64,000 nucleotides of DNA from an uncultured Saccharospirillaceae bacterium (GTDB lineage: Bacteria > Pseudomonadota > Gammaproteobacteria > Pseudomonadales > Oceanobacteraceae). Below, in pieces: positions 43,371 through 53,949 of the stretch; the stretch's first letter is position 1; every line of letters starts with the position of its first letter. The position numbers were made by a program, and so were the translations under genes. The DNA lies in NCBI GenBank assembly GCA_947499545.1, contig CANMOZ010000009.1:62001-126000 (forward strand), in the 5' to 3' direction. The notes beneath the pieces were generated by a model, which was not told the DNA's origin, ran no database searches, and saw nothing but the letters and a program-made list of their open reading frames with translations.

Positions 43371-43557
43371 TCTCCTATCTAATGCCATTCCTTTGTGTAT
43401 TAAAGGCTAAATGAATGGCTCAATAGATTAGTAAAAAAAAGCCAATAAAATAAATCTTCCTAACTTTTGACAAACAGGTGAAAGACGCGTTTAAAATGCT
43501 GACAGTTTATGTACTTCATTTAACTGACATCAATACAACAACGCAGGGCAGCCGTAC

Positions 43558-46434
43558 ATGTCACCAGAACCCTCTTCCGATCACGTCTGTCATGCATTCG
43601 AATTACCGATCCCTCAAACTCTGGCTCAGCAACATGCTGATTGCCGCCAATGGCTAACCCAACAACCCCTCTATCAAGCGAATGTGCATTCTCATTTAGC
43701 CATCGCTCTGACACTGAGTGAATACTTCTTTGAAACCGCTCGCTTTCGACCCGACCTGTTCGCCGAACAGATTTTATCTTGGGACATGCACCAACCCTTT
43801 CACCCCAGTACTTTTTCAGACTGGGAGGATGCTTGTCTAAAGGTTGAAACAGAAACTGATTTACATTTCAAACTGCGTGAATGGCGCAAAGTCATTCAGT
43901 GGCGAACCATCATTCGTGATGCATTGGGACTGGCCACTGTTGAGGAAACCTATCACGCCGTGAGTTCATTAGCCCGCTCACAACTAGCAACGGCATTGAG
44001 CTGGCTTCAGGGGCACTTTAATGAAAAATGGGGAACTCCGTTAACCTCTAATGGCGAACCCATGAGCTTGATTGTATTAGGGATGGGTAAATTAGGTTCT
44101 GGCGAACTCAACCTTTCATCGGATATTGATTTGATATTTGCGTACCCAGAAGGGGGCGAATTAGAAGGGAAAAGACAGCGTTCCTACCAAGAATATTTTG
44201 AGCGCGTTGGCCAAAAGTTGATTCAGGCACTTGATAAACCCATTGCCACAGAACAAGCGTTCAGAGTCGACATGAGACTCAGACCGTACGGACAAAGCGG
44301 GCCGCTGGTCATGAGTTTTCAAGCCATGGAAGTCTATTATCGTGATCAAGGGCGTGAATGGGAACGCTTTGCTATGACCCGGGTTGCTCAAGTAGCGGGG
44401 GATCTTAAACAAGGCAAACCCTTATTGGACATGCTTAAAGCTTTTGCTTTTAGGCGCTACCTTGATTACGGCATTATTGATGCTCTGCGTAGCATGAAGC
44501 GCCAAATCGAAGCGGAAGGGCGCCGTGGGCTCGCACAAGAGCAGAACATAAAACTCGGGCCGGGAGGCATCCGTGAAGTCGAATTCATTGCGCAAGCGCT
44601 GCAATTAATTCGAGGGGGGCAAGACCCTCGATTACAAGACCCTCGAATAGTCCCTTTGTTAACACTCATCGCTGATGAACATTTATTGCCTAGAGACGTT
44701 TGTGAAGAATTAACCGCAGCTTACCCCTTTTATCGTCGAGTGGAACATGCTTTACAAGCTTTCCGTGACGATCAAACACAAATATTACCGGAGACAAAAG
44801 CCCAGCAATCTCGTCTTGCCTGGTATTTAGGTTTTTCCTCTTGGGAAGCCTTGACTAAGCGCCTGCAAAGGCATCGCTCTCAAGTCAACCATCATTTTAA
44901 AGCCTTTATTCAACCCCCCTCTCAACTGGAAGAATCCGACGAGGTTTCCCCTTGGATTTCGCTTTGGGAAAATCATTCAGATTCTGACCACTGCTTGGCG
45001 ACTGCTTTGGGCAAGCTTAAAACAAGCCCTTCTGTTGTCAAAATGCGTGCTCGCTCCCGAGAACGCCTAGACCAATTCATGCCGCAACTATTACATGCCA
45101 TTCACAACGTTGAGCCTGAATCCGGTGCTTTGCCATTACTCGAACGCATCCTGCCTTTAATAGAAGCCATTGCCAGAAGGAGTGCCTATTTAGTGCTTTT
45201 AATGGAAAACCCAAAAGGCATGCAATTGCTCGTTCACCTTTGCCAAGCAAGCTCCTGGATTGCTTCCACCTTAACCAAGTACCCGCTGTTATTAGATGAA
45301 TTGTTAGACCCCGATTATCTCTATCAGCAACCCACCAGTGATAGCCTTAGAGCAGAGCTCAATCAGCGCATGCTACGCATTCCTATCGATGATTTGGAAT
45401 ACAGCATGGATGCTCTCAGGCATTTTGTTCAAGCCCATCAATTCCACGCCGCAGCCAGCGAAGTCATGGGCAAATTGCCGCTCATGAAAGTGAGTGATTA
45501 TTTAACCTGGCTAGCAGAAGTGATTTTAGAACGATGCCTTGCGCTTGCTTGGGCACAACTGGTTGATAAATACGGGAACCCTTGTGACGCACACAATCAA
45601 CCCGTCCACAACCCTGAGTTTTTAATCTTGGGTTATGGAAAATTAGGCGGGCTCGAAATGGGCTATGCCTCTGATTTGGATTTGGTCTTTATCCACGACG
45701 CCATCGAAGGCAGCACTCAAGGGGAGCGACCGATCGATAATCGCCTATTCTATACCCGATTAGGTCATCGAATTGTCCACATTCTGACGACTTTAACCGC
45801 TGCGGGCACACTGTATGAAGCGGATCTGAGATTGAGGCCTGACGGTGCTTCAGGTGTTATCGTGACCTCACTCAGAGGCTTCAAATCCTATCAAGAGACC
45901 GATGCATGGACTTGGGAGCACCAGGCACTGCTTCGAGCACGACCGATCGTCGGTCACCCCAGAATTGCTCAAACGGTTGAGGACATTCGCCAAAGCGTCC
46001 TTTCTAGGAAAAGAGATGTCGAAAAATTGAGAGCAGAAGTTGCAGCGATGCGCCAAAAAATGCGTCATAATCTTGGAACTGGGGCGCCTGGGGATGAGCG
46101 TCGATTCGACGTCAAGCACGATGCTGGCGGGTTAATCGACATTGAATTTTTAGTGCAATTTGGTGCCCTAGCTTGGTCTTCTCAAGATAATGATCGCGTT
46201 CGCTATACCGACAATATGCGCTTACTGGATGAGTACCACCAAGCCGGTTGGATTACAGCCGACGAAGCAGATTCTCTACAGCAAGCCTATTTAACCTATC
46301 GGACGTTGATTCACCGGCAAACCTTGCAAAACCAGCCGGCGATTTTTCTAAGTGAAGACCTTAATGACGACATAAAGCAGCGCCGCCATCAAGTCATTGA
46401 ACTGTGGCATCGCTATATAAAAGATACAAATTAG
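43558..46434 (+). CDS. glnE: Glutamine synthetase adenylyltransferase/deadenylase
   Basis: Bifunctional enzyme that adds and removes AMP on glutamine synthetase in response to PII and glutamine. 958 aa, near the 946 of E. coli. Two nucleotidyltransferase domains, each with its metal motif: the N-terminal deadenylase (GSGELNLSSDIDLIF, near 180) and the C-terminal adenylylase (LGGLEMGYASDLDLVF, near 698). GlnD-like helical domains follow each. The ilvE ATG lies 8 bp after the stop, an operon pair also seen in Pseudomonas. Confidence 0.97.
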   Translation: MSPEPSSDHVCHAFELPIPQTLAQQHADCRQWLTQQPLYQANVHSHLAIALTLSEYFFETARFRPDLFAEQILSWDMHQPFHPSTFSDWEDACLKVETETDLHFKLREWRKVIQWRTIIRDALGLATVEETYHAVSSLARSQLATALSWLQGHFNEKWGTPLTSNGEPMSLIVLGMGKLGSGELNLSSDIDLIFAYPEGGELEGKRQRSYQEYFERVGQKLIQALDKPIATEQAFRVDMRLRPYGQSGPLVMSFQAMEVYYRDQGREWERFAMTRVAQVAGDLKQGKPLLDMLKAFAFRRYLDYGIIDALRSMKRQIEAEGRRGLAQEQNIKLGPGGIREVEFIAQALQLIRGGQDPRLQDPRIVPLLTLIADEHLLPRDVCEELTAAYPFYRRVEHALQAFRDDQTQILPETKAQQSRLAWYLGFSSWEALTKRLQRHRSQVNHHFKAFIQPPSQLEESDEVSPWISLWENHSDSDHCLATALGKLKTSPSVVKMRARSRERLDQFMPQLLHAIHNVEPESGALPLLERILPLIEAIARRSAYLVLLMENPKGMQLLVHLCQASSWIASTLTKYPLLLDELLDPDYLYQQPTSDSLRAELNQRMLRIPIDDLEYSMDALRHFVQAHQFHAAASEVMGKLPLMKVSDYLTWLAEVILERCLALAWAQLVDKYGNPCDAHNQPVHNPEFLILGYGKLGGLEMGYASDLDLVFIHDAIEGSTQGERPIDNRLFYTRLGHRIVHILTTLTAAGTLYEADLRLRPDGASGVIVTSLRGFKSYQETDAWTWEHQALLRARPIVGHPRIAQTVEDIRQSVLSRKRDVEKLRAEVAAMRQKMRHNLGTGAPGDERRFDVKHDAGGLIDIEFLVQFGALAWSSQDNDRVRYTDNMRLLDEYHQAGWITADEADSLQQAYLTYRTLIHRQTLQNQPAIFLSEDLNDDIKQRRHQVIELWHRYIKDTN

Positions 46435-46442
46435 GAGTCATC

Positions 46443-47375
46443 ATGACGTTTCCCTCCTTTGAAGACCGCGATGGGTATATCTGGCTTGACGGCGAAATGA
46501 TCCCTTGGCGAGAAGCCAAAGTGCATGTGCTCACTCATACATTGCATTACGGTGCTGGCGTATTCGAAGGCGTGCGCGCCTACGAAACCGATAAGGGTCC
46601 CGCTATTTTTCGCTTAGAAGATCACACGAAGCGCCTATTTAACTCAGCACGCATTTTGGCCATGCAAATTCCTTACTCTGAGGAAGCCATCAATGAAGCC
46701 CAAAAAAAGGTGATCCGTGACAACAATCTTACCTCTGCTTACATCCGCCCGATGGTGTTTTATGGCGCGGAAGGTATGGGGCTTCGAGCGGATCAATTGT
46801 CCGTTCACGTGATGATCGCTGCATGGGAATGGCCCGCTTATATGAGTGACGAAGCGAAAGAACGCGGCATTAAAGTTCGCACCTCTTCCTTCACTCGTCA
46901 CCACGTCAACATAACCATGTGTAAAGCAAAGGCCAATGCGAATTATCTCAACTCCATTCTAGCGCTGCGTGAAGCCATTGAGTCGGGTTGCGAAGAAGCG
47001 CTTTTACTTGACAGTGAAGGTTACGTGGCTGAAGGCAGTGGTGAGAATGTATTTGTTATACGCGACAAAACGCTTTACACACCTGAGTTAACTTCCTGTT
47101 TGGATGGGATTACTCGAAAAACGGTCATTGAACTGGCACAAGCACGCGGTTACAAGGTCGTTGAAAAGCGCATTTCACGTGATGAGGTTTACATTGCAGA
47201 TGAAGCTTTTTTCACTGGAACCGCAGCGGAAGTATTACCTATTCGCATGTTGGATGGACGTCCTATAGGACACGGTGAACGAGGTCCTATTACAACCGAA
47301 TTACAACAAGATTATTTTGACTTAGTCTACGGACGTGCTACCCATCATCAAAAGTGGCTAGCCCACGTCGAATAA
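46443..47375 (+). CDS. ilvE: Branched-chain amino acid aminotransferase
   Basis: Fold-type IV PLP aminotransferase making valine, leucine and isoleucine from their keto acids, 310 aa. The N-terminus (DGYIWLDGEMIPWREAKVHVLTHTLHYG) is standard, the PLP lysine is Lys163 in CKAKANANYLNS, and the cofactor Glu lies in EGSGENVFV; GTAAEVLPI binds the phosphate. The frame is open back to 46404, but the ATG at 46443 has the aggag site and fits the family start. Co-transcribed with glnE, linking nitrogen state and amino acid synthesis. Confidence 0.96.
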   Translation: MTFPSFEDRDGYIWLDGEMIPWREAKVHVLTHTLHYGAGVFEGVRAYETDKGPAIFRLEDHTKRLFNSARILAMQIPYSEEAINEAQKKVIRDNNLTSAYIRPMVFYGAEGMGLRADQLSVHVMIAAWEWPAYMSDEAKERGIKVRTSSFTRHHVNITMCKAKANANYLNSILALREAIESGCEEALLLDSEGYVAEGSGENVFVIRDKTLYTPELTSCLDGITRKTVIELAQARGYKVVEKRISRDEVYIADEAFFTGTAAEVLPIRMLDGRPIGHGERGPITTELQQDYFDLVYGRATHHQKWLAHVE

Positions 47376-47396
47376 TCACTTTTGTAACATTCCCTA

Positions 47397-47430
47397 CGTC
47401 TGAATCTCTACTCGCTTCAGAGTTCAGACG
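47397..47430 (+). terminator. Hairpin after ilvE
   Basis: CGTCTGAA-(T)-CTCT pairs with AGAG-TTCAGACG, a 12-bp stem with one bulge, 21 bp after the ilvE stop. There is no T run, so termination is only probable. Confidence 0.45.
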
Positions 47431-47673
47431 CAAGGGATTGATCTTACTCAATTTATTTCAAAAATAAAAAAATAGATCAGAAAATCTCACGCTCCTTTAG
47501 AAAATCGTTGCTATATCAACAGGCTTTAATTTTCTTGAAATTCTATCGACTCCTGAGCAAGTCAAATAAAACATAAGCGTCTAGAATGATTCTATCGGCC
47601 GAATGTGTCCATTAACTGCTATAGTGAAAAGCAGAAATACAAATATCGCTGCTCAATCGCGACGAGGTGCTGG

Positions 47674-49473
47674 ATGAATAACGAAGAGTTGGAGAGTGCG
47701 GTCAGCGATTACATTTTGGAACATAAGCTTGTTCCACCTCAAAAATTAATGCAGGCCAAACTGATTACCAATGATTCTGAAAATTTAATATACGAAGTCC
47801 TCTACGACCTTAATTTGTTGTCTGTCGACGAGCTTAACGAAGTATTGTCAGCCGTTACTGGCGCACCCGTTATAGATCCTCTTTACGAAATCAATCGCGT
47901 CAATGTTCCAGAAGACGTATTGAGGGTTCTCCCGAATGAAATGGTATTGCAACACATTGTTTTCCCCTTCCGTGTTCAGGAAGGTTATCTACATGTTGCC
48001 ATGTCTAACCCAACTGATAATGCGCTCGTAGATGAACTGGAAACAAAATCTGGCATGGCGATCAAACGCTATGTCTGTTATTTCAAAACCATTTTGCGTG
48101 CTATTGTTCGACATTATTCTTACATGGAAGGTAAAGATTTCGGTGATGTCATCCAAGACGCTGTTGACGAAGTTAAAGGTGAACGAAATATTGAACCCAT
48201 TGTAAACATATGGACCGAACCTTTAGGGCAAGCTTTACAACGAGAAATTTCTCTGTTTTCTCACAAAGAAGAAAAAGAGGAGCCTAAAGCAGGCGAAATC
48301 GGTGTGTCCATGCTGATTCAACAGATCATAGATTATTCCATTTTTGCCAACGCAAGTGATATCCACTTTGAACCTTTTGAAGATGCCATTAAGGTTCGAA
48401 TAAGAAAAGATGGTATCTTGGCAACCCAATGGTATCTCCCCAAAGTCATTCAGCAGCGTATGTTTAACCGACTCAAGGTGATGGCAAGCCTGCAATCAAC
48501 CATCAGCAATGTTTCTCAAGACGGTAATTTCACTTACGAAAATGTTGTGGACGCAGGTGTGGATATTCGAATCAGCACAGTTCCCACCATGCATGGCGAA
48601 CGCATAGCACTTCGTATTCTTGATAAAAATCGACGGGTTATTAATTTTACTGACTTGGGTATGCGCCAATCCGATTACGATCTATTTACACAACGGTTAT
48701 TGAACAAGCAAGGGTTGATTTTAGTCGTTGGGCCAACGGGCATCGGAAAAACCACAACCATATACGCGTCTTTAGATCAGCTTAATCAGGATTACTGTTC
48801 TATTTTAACGCTCGAAGATCCGATCGAATATCAAATGAGTGGTATTTGCCAAATACCGGTCGACAATGACAAACACTATCATTTTGCGGATGCATTCGAA
48901 GATGTACTTCGACAAGACCCTGATGTGGTTGTCTTGGGGGAAATTCGTGAACCCGAGTCCGCCCAAGTCGCCGTTAATGCCGCTTCAACAGGCCATTTAA
49001 TTTTCTCAACTTTGCATGCAACCTGTGCAGCTTTTGCGGTACCTCGATTACTGTCACTGGGTGTTGACAGCTCGGTCATGTCAGACGTGCTGCAATTGGT
49101 CTTAGCACAAAGGCTCGTCAGAATATTATGCCCCCACTGCAAAATCCGTGATGATTTGGATGATGATCGACTACAACGCTTAGGCTTTTCTCGTGACCAA
49201 ATTCCCGACGGGGAATATTACAAACCCGTTGGCTGTGACCATTGTGATTTCCGAGGGTATTCTGGTCGCCTTGGGGTTTTTGAAGTTTTAATTCCCGATG
49301 AAGATATGCGCCAGATGATATTAAAAGATAAAACGGGTTTAGAGCTGTATCGGCATGCGATGGAAAGAGGCATGCATACCATGTTCGACGATGCGATCGA
49401 GAAAGCGCGTTCAGGCGTTACTTCATTGGATGAAGTGGCTTCCAACGTTCCAACCTATTTCAATATTAAATAA
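47674..49473 (+). CDS. Orphan GspE/PilB-type secretion or pilus ATPase
   Basis: Hexameric ATPase of the type II secretion/type IV pilus class, 599 aa. N-terminal MshE-N-like domain (about 1-140), then the motor: Walker A GPTGIGKTTT (Ile replaces the usual Ser), Asp box, Walker B VVVLGEIREPESA, His box STLHATCAA (usual TLHTN changed) and a zinc tetracysteine (CPHC, then CDHC). No pilin, GspF/PilC or secretin gene is near, so it is an orphan. The ATG at 47674 has gaggt 7 nt upstream; the frame extends back to 47605. Confidence 0.85.
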   Translation: MNNEELESAVSDYILEHKLVPPQKLMQAKLITNDSENLIYEVLYDLNLLSVDELNEVLSAVTGAPVIDPLYEINRVNVPEDVLRVLPNEMVLQHIVFPFRVQEGYLHVAMSNPTDNALVDELETKSGMAIKRYVCYFKTILRAIVRHYSYMEGKDFGDVIQDAVDEVKGERNIEPIVNIWTEPLGQALQREISLFSHKEEKEEPKAGEIGVSMLIQQIIDYSIFANASDIHFEPFEDAIKVRIRKDGILATQWYLPKVIQQRMFNRLKVMASLQSTISNVSQDGNFTYENVVDAGVDIRISTVPTMHGERIALRILDKNRRVINFTDLGMRQSDYDLFTQRLLNKQGLILVVGPTGIGKTTTIYASLDQLNQDYCSILTLEDPIEYQMSGICQIPVDNDKHYHFADAFEDVLRQDPDVVVLGEIREPESAQVAVNAASTGHLIFSTLHATCAAFAVPRLLSLGVDSSVMSDVLQLVLAQRLVRILCPHCKIRDDLDDDRLQRLGFSRDQIPDGEYYKPVGCDHCDFRGYSGRLGVFEVLIPDEDMRQMILKDKTGLELYRHAMERGMHTMFDDAIEKARSGVTSLDEVASNVPTYFNIK

Positions 49474-49485
49474 CGCTTTCATGAA

Positions 49486-49527
49486 ATGGCAAAGAGTTCG
49501 TTAAAACGACTCTCTGCCATCTTTTTT
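49486..49527 (+). terminator. Terminator after the orphan ATPase gene
   Basis: Long hairpin ATGGCA-AGAGT..CGT / ACG..CTCT-TGCCAT with a TAAA loop followed by CTTTTTT, 13 bp after the stop. It may also serve the convergent serine deaminase gene. Confidence 0.75.
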
Positions 49528-49582
49528 ATGGCAATTGTTTTATGGGATACCCGATCATTTTTTGCTAACAAATCATTTATTT

Positions 49583-50962
49583 CTAACAAAGCACCACGTT
49601 CACTGCCAACCCACCTAAGGCTGTTTCTTTGTATTTGCTCTGCATATCTTGTCCCGTTTGCCACATGGTTTCGATAACTGAATCCAATGACACTCGGTGA
49701 CTCCCATCACCTTTAAGGGCTAAACGTGCGGCGTTAATGGCTTTTAAAGCACCCATGGTATTGCGTTCAATACAGGGCACTTGAACCAATCCACCGATAG
49801 GGTCGCACGTCATTCCTAAATTATGTTCCATACCAATTTCTGCTGCATTTTCTACCTGTTGCGGTGTTCCACCCAGCACAGCACACAAACCCGCTGCCGC
49901 CATCGAGCAAGCAACACCAATCTCACCCTGGCAACCTACTTCGGCAGCGGAGATAGAAGCATTCTTCTTATATAAAGACCCAATCGCTGCGGCCGTTAAT
50001 AAAAAATCTCGAATACCTTTCGGGCCTGAGTGAGATACAAAGCGATCATAATAAGCCAGCACTGCTGGTATCACACCCGCAGCGCCATTGGTTGGGGCCG
50101 TTACCACGCGTCCGCCAGCAGCATTTTCTTCATTCACAGCCAATGCGAACAAGCTTACCCAATCCATTAAGGTAAAAGGATCTCGAAACGACTGTTCAGG
50201 TTTGTCTCGCAAAGATTTACAGATCGCAGCGGCTCGACGCTTAACCTCTAAACCACCCGGCAGCTCTCCTTCTTGCTCACAACCTCGACGTATGCAAGCA
50301 TCCATAACACTCCACAACTGATCCAGCTCTGCGTCAACTTGAATGCCCCGCCCTTGGGCCCAGGCTTCTTCATTAGCCCGCATCAATTCCGCAATCGACA
50401 TTGAGTGTTGTTCTGATAAGACCAATAGGTCAGCGGCACTTTCAAAAGGATATGGAATGGGGTTCCCAAGCGGCATTTCCCCAGCAGCGAGAGACTCAGG
50501 TGTCATCACGAAGCCTCCACCTACGGAGAAATACGTCTGTTCAAAGAGCACCTCTCCTGATGCCCCCATCGCCTGCACCTTCATGCCATTTGGATGCTCT
50601 GGTAAAAATTCGTCTTTTTTGTATTCAATGTCACCAGGATATGCGAAGGGTATGGTATGCACCCCTTTAAGACAGAGTTTTTGGGTAGAGAGTACTTCAC
50701 GAAAAGCCGTCTCGGCATGATCAGGATCCACCGCTGCTGGAGCATATCCCAGCAATCCCAAAATGACGGCTTTGTGCGTATGGTGCCCTTCCCCTGTTAA
50801 TGCAAGAGAACCATAAAGCGTCACCCGTGTACGGTGAATGCTCTTTAAATTATCGTCGGTAAGAGGCGCAACAAAGGATTCGGCAGCCACCATCGGACCA
50901 ACCGTATGAGAGCTAGACGGACCTATGCCTATCTTAAACATTTCAAAAGTACTAACTGCCAT
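49583..50962 (-). CDS. sdaA: L-serine ammonia-lyase (serine deaminase)
   Basis: Iron-sulphur enzyme that converts L-serine to pyruvate and ammonia, 459 aa, single-chain form as in E. coli SdaA/SdaB/TdcG. The beta domain starts [16 protein letters not shown]; the alpha domain has the 4Fe-4S cysteines in [37 protein letters not shown] ribosome site (gaggcctgg) precedes the ATG. No serine transporter gene is attached. The paralogue letter (A, B or TdcG) cannot be fixed. Confidence 0.95.
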   Translation of the reverse strand: MAVSTFEMFKIGIGPSSSHTVGPMVAAESFVAPLTDDNLKSIHRTRVTLYGSLALTGEGHHTHKAVILGLLGYAPAAVDPDHAETAFREVLSTQKLCLKGVHTIPFAYPGDIEYKKDEFLPEHPNGMKVQAMGASGEVLFEQTYFSVGGGFVMTPESLAAGEMPLGNPIPYPFESAADLLVLSEQHSMSIAELMRANEEAWAQGRGIQVDAELDQLWSVMDACIRRGCEQEGELPGGLEVKRRAAAICKSLRDKPEQSFRDPFTLMDWVSLFALAVNEENAAGGRVVTAPTNGAAGVIPAVLAYYDRFVSHSGPKGIRDFLLTAAAIGSLYKKNASISAAEVGCQGEIGVACSMAAAGLCAVLGGTPQQVENAAEIGMEHNLGMTCDPIGGLVQVPCIERNTMGALKAINAARLALKGDGSHRVSLDSVIETMWQTGQDMQSKYKETALGGLAVNVVLC

Positions 50963-51330
50963 AAACCAGGCCTCTTAGTGCACAGCTACCACCAGCAGAG
51001 CCATTATTTGAACGATGGTTCTACTTATTAGGTTGCTCACACTGAAAATTAGAAGAATGCTGGGAGCTTAGCGATTTTTGCCAAGCATGCAAGCCCATAA
51101 AGAACACCTAGGATGGATATTTGGGTTCCCAGAATCACAACAACAGTTCGATTTTTTTGAATATGAAGTCCATTTATTACCGAAAGACATTCCAATAAAT
51201 AGATGCCAATCTATGAGTGAATATCATGTTCGCCGCTTCTCAATGGTTACCAATAGAGGGATGGAAGGAACTTGGCGTTCATACTGCACCTAATCACATT
51301 AAGCACTTACTTTGTTGGGGGATCGGTACT
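50963..51330. other. Divergent spacer, sdaA to cytochrome b561
   Basis: 368 bp without a gene I can support. A 71-codon frame at 51078-51293 has no ribosome site and no family look. The stretch must carry the two divergent promoters; gggg before 51331 serves the b561 start. Confidence 0.5.
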
Positions 51331-51924
51331 ATGAGCATAACCGTACGCAATCAGCGCCACACTTACGGATGGCTCAGTATCGCACTGCACTGGATTTCAG
51401 CGTTCGTCGTCATCGGGCTTTTTGCTGTCGGTTTTTATATGACGACTCTTGGCTATTACGACTCTTTGTATCGCACCCTTCCCCATTGGCATAAAAGTAT
51501 TGGGATACTGTTTGGAATCTTGCTCGTTCTGAGAGTGGCATGGCGCTTCTATTCGAAACCACCTGCCGTTCTCAGTCAGCATAAGCTGGAAGCGCTCGCC
51601 GCTCATGGAGGGCACTTGTTGCTATATGTCATGATGTTCGTCGTCGTCATCAGTGGCTATCTCATCTCCACCGCTGATGGTCGCCCTATCGACGTCTTCA
51701 GTTGGTTCCAAATTCCTGCTATAGAACTGGGTATTGATCAACAAGAGGATATTGCTGGATTGATTCATGAGTATGTCGCCTACGGGCTGATTGCTCTTGC
51801 TATCCTCCATGCACTTGCTGCTTTTAAACACTATTGGATTGACAAAGATCGAACCCTGCAGCGCATGCTGCGCCCCGAATCACCACAAAATGCTCATCAA
51901 CAGGAGAACACATCCCATGACTAA
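51331..51924 (+). CDS. Cytochrome b561 (YceJ-like)
   Basis: Di-heme inner-membrane cytochrome, 197 aa, four membrane helices. Candidate heme histidines: His20 (ALHW), His52/His54 (LPHWHKS), His92/His95 (AAHGGH), His145 (LIHEY) and His159. Bacterial b561 proteins pass electrons between quinones or superoxide and periplasmic partners. It overlaps yceI by 8 bp; the b561-YceI pair matches yceJ-yceI of E. coli and probably acts together in the periplasm. The frame extends upstream to 51217, but the ATG at 51331 fits the family. Confidence 0.92.
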   Translation: MSITVRNQRHTYGWLSIALHWISAFVVIGLFAVGFYMTTLGYYDSLYRTLPHWHKSIGILFGILLVLRVAWRFYSKPPAVLSQHKLEALAAHGGHLLLYVMMFVVVISGYLISTADGRPIDVFSWFQIPAIELGIDQQEDIAGLIHEYVAYGLIALAILHALAAFKHYWIDKDRTLQRMLRPESPQNAHQQENTSHD

Positions 51925-52504
51925 ATGGCTTTCGTTATCAGCATCAGCCATGCTTCTTTCAGCTGCTTCGCTATACACTGCAAACGTCAGTGCAGCTGAC
52001 TATGCGATTGATAAAAAAGGGGCTCATGCCTTCATTCAATTTCGCATTAAGCATTTGGGTTACAGCTGGCTATACGGTCGTTTTAATGATTTTGATGGTG
52101 AGTTTTCTTGGGATAAAGGTAAGCCCGATGCCAGTAAAATCCAGGTCAATATCAAAACAGAAAGCGTCGACACCAACCATGCCGAGCGCGATAAACACAT
52201 CCGCAGCGATGACTTCTTAGATGTCAGCAAATACCCCAAAGCCAGCTTTGTTAGCACAAAAGTCGTTCCTGGCAAAGACAATACAGCCAAGGTAACGGGT
52301 GACTTGACTCTGCACGGCGTCACGAAATCCATAACGCTCGACGCAACTTTTATGGGGGAAGGCAAAGATCCTTGGGGGGGCTATCGTGCTGGCTTCGAAG
52401 CCTATACCACGCTTAAACCCGCTGACTTTGGCATTCCAACCGATAAAAAGTTAGGCCAGCCTGAAATGGAATTTATGTTGACGGTGGAAGGCATCAAAAA
52501 GTAA
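51917..52504 (+). CDS. yceI: YceI-family periplasmic lipid-binding protein
   Basis: Periplasmic beta-barrel (lipocalin-like) protein, 195 aa, that in family members binds a polyisoprenoid such as ubiquinone. Signal peptide 1-27 (AANVSA region), then [30 protein letters not shown], typical of YceI, and [11 protein letters not shown] near the end. aggag lies 10 nt before the ATG. It overlaps the cytochrome b561 gene. Ends the operon at a strong terminator. Confidence 0.95.
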   Translation: MTKWLSLSASAMLLSAASLYTANVSAADYAIDKKGAHAFIQFRIKHLGYSWLYGRFNDFDGEFSWDKGKPDASKIQVNIKTESVDTNHAERDKHIRSDDFLDVSKYPKASFVSTKVVPGKDNTAKVTGDLTLHGVTKSITLDATFMGEGKDPWGGYRAGFEAYTTLKPADFGIPTDKKLGQPEMEFMLTVEGIKK

Positions 52505-52531
52505 CCCATCAAATTGAGTTAGGCATAAAAT

Positions 52532-52554
52532 AAGGCCCTTCCTAGGGCCTTTTT
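52532..52554. terminator. Bidirectional terminator, yceI and yjiH-like gene
   Basis: Perfect 8-bp stem AAGGCCCT/AGGGCCTT with TCCT loop, TTTTT on the plus strand and an AT-rich TTATTTTAT on the minus strand. It lies between the convergent genes. Confidence 0.85.
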
Positions 52555-52572
52555 AATTGAAGCGCTTTCGTA

Positions 52573-53949
52573 TTAGAAAAAGAAGTGAGCCATTCCGACA
52601 ATGACGGGCAAGGTCAGCAAGGTTCTTAATAAGAAGATCACAATAATCTCAAACAAGTTAACGGGTAACTTGCTGCCTAACAATAAAGCCCCCACTTCTG
52701 ACATATAAATCAGCTGGGTAACAGACAAGGCGGCAATAATGAAGCGCGTCATATCGCTTTGTATATCCGTTGCTAAAATGGCTGGCAGGAACATGTCTGC
52801 AAACCCAACCACCATGGTGCGCGCCGCTTCCGCCGCTTCAGGCACTTGCATAAGCTCTAGAAGGGGTAGAAATGGGGCACCCAACCAATCAAACAAAGAT
52901 GTTTCTTCTGCTAAGATCAGCGCAACCGTACCGATGGCCAGTACCACTGGCAACAAACCAAAAATCATTTCGGCGGCATTTTTCAAACCATTTGTCATTT
53001 CTAATACAGGGTTTTTGATGGCCTGCGTTTTTGCTAGGGCTTGATGATAACCATAAGACAGCATCGTATGCCCTTCAGGTACATCATCTCGTCGAGGGCA
53101 AGGCTCAGACCCATCAATGAGTAAGTCTTTTTTCAACGACAAAGGCGGAATTCTTGGCATCACCAATGCGGCAAACAAGCCTGCAACACAAATCGTTGCA
53201 TAGAAAGGGAAAATCATATGCGACAAATTAACCTGTTCAACGATATAAATCGTGAACGATATAGAAACCAATGAGAACGTCGTACCAATCACCGCCGCTT
53301 CGCGTTGCGTATAAAACTTTTGCTCATATTGTTTCGTTGTTAATAGTATTCCAACGGTACCATCACCGAGCCATGAAGCCCCACAATCAATGGCTGAGCG
53401 CCCAGGCAATTTAAATGCCGGCCTCATAATAGGTGTCAGTAAACTGCTGACAAATTCTAAGAGGCCAAAATTCAATAACAAGGGCAAGAAGAAACCAGCA
53501 AAAATAAATACCGAAAACAAAGAAGGTAAAAAGTCGTTGAACAGTAGCGTGCCTGTATTCTCAGAGATAATTTGCTCAGGCCCCACTTTGAAATAAATCA
53601 TCGTAACAAAAAGGGCGCCTACCAGACGAACGATCGCCCAAGGCCAACTGGGCATCATTAAATGTTTTAAAAACGGTTTAGAATTTAGCCAGGCTGGCTG
53701 TAACGCTCTCGCTAATACGGACAGAACACCCGATGTCACTAACACCACAACCAACAGCGGTGCAAACACAGGGGCTAACCACCCTTTAAGAGCGCTCGCT
53801 AAAATAGCCACTAATATGGTAACCCCATCCTCTGTGGGTATGGGCGTCATAAATAAGAGAATGCCCAATAGAGAGGGGATTAAAAATAGCAGCAGATTGC
53901 GCCGGCTGCTGAGTGATTGCTCAGCTCGAAGTGTATGACCGCTTAGCAT
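52573..53949 (-). CDS. YjiH-family membrane protein (nucleoside-recognition/Gate domain)
   Basis: Inner-membrane protein, 458 aa with about ten helices. Gate (nucleoside recognition) domains are seen around SVFIFAGFFLPLLLNFGLLEFVSS (about 146-170) and in the C-terminal half (NGLKNAAEMIFGLLPVVLAIG). Members such as YjiH are thought to be transporters, substrate unknown. The ATG has aggcgg upstream. It is a single gene; the 248 bp before its start hold its promoter and separate it from epmB. Confidence 0.85.
   Translation of the reverse strand: MLSGHTLRAEQSLSSRRNLLLFLIPSLLGILLFMTPIPTEDGVTILVAILASALKGWLAPVFAPLLVVVLVTSGVLSVLARALQPAWLNSKPFLKHLMMPSWPWAIVRLVGALFVTMIYFKVGPEQIISENTGTLLFNDFLPSLFSVFIFAGFFLPLLLNFGLLEFVSSLLTPIMRPAFKLPGRSAIDCGASWLGDGTVGILLTTKQYEQKFYTQREAAVIGTTFSLVSISFTIYIVEQVNLSHMIFPFYATICVAGLFAALVMPRIPPLSLKKDLLIDGSEPCPRRDDVPEGHTMLSYGYHQALAKTQAIKNPVLEMTNGLKNAAEMIFGLLPVVLAIGTVALILAEETSLFDWLGAPFLPLLELMQVPEAAEAARTMVVGFADMFLPAILATDIQSDMTRFIIAALSVTQLIYMSEVGALLLGSKLPVNLFEIIVIFLLRTLLTLPVIVGMAHFFF

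Noticed and set aside
51078-51293. 71-codon frame in the sdaA-b561 spacer
   Set aside because: No ribosome site, no recognisable family and no signal peptide; not supported as a gene.
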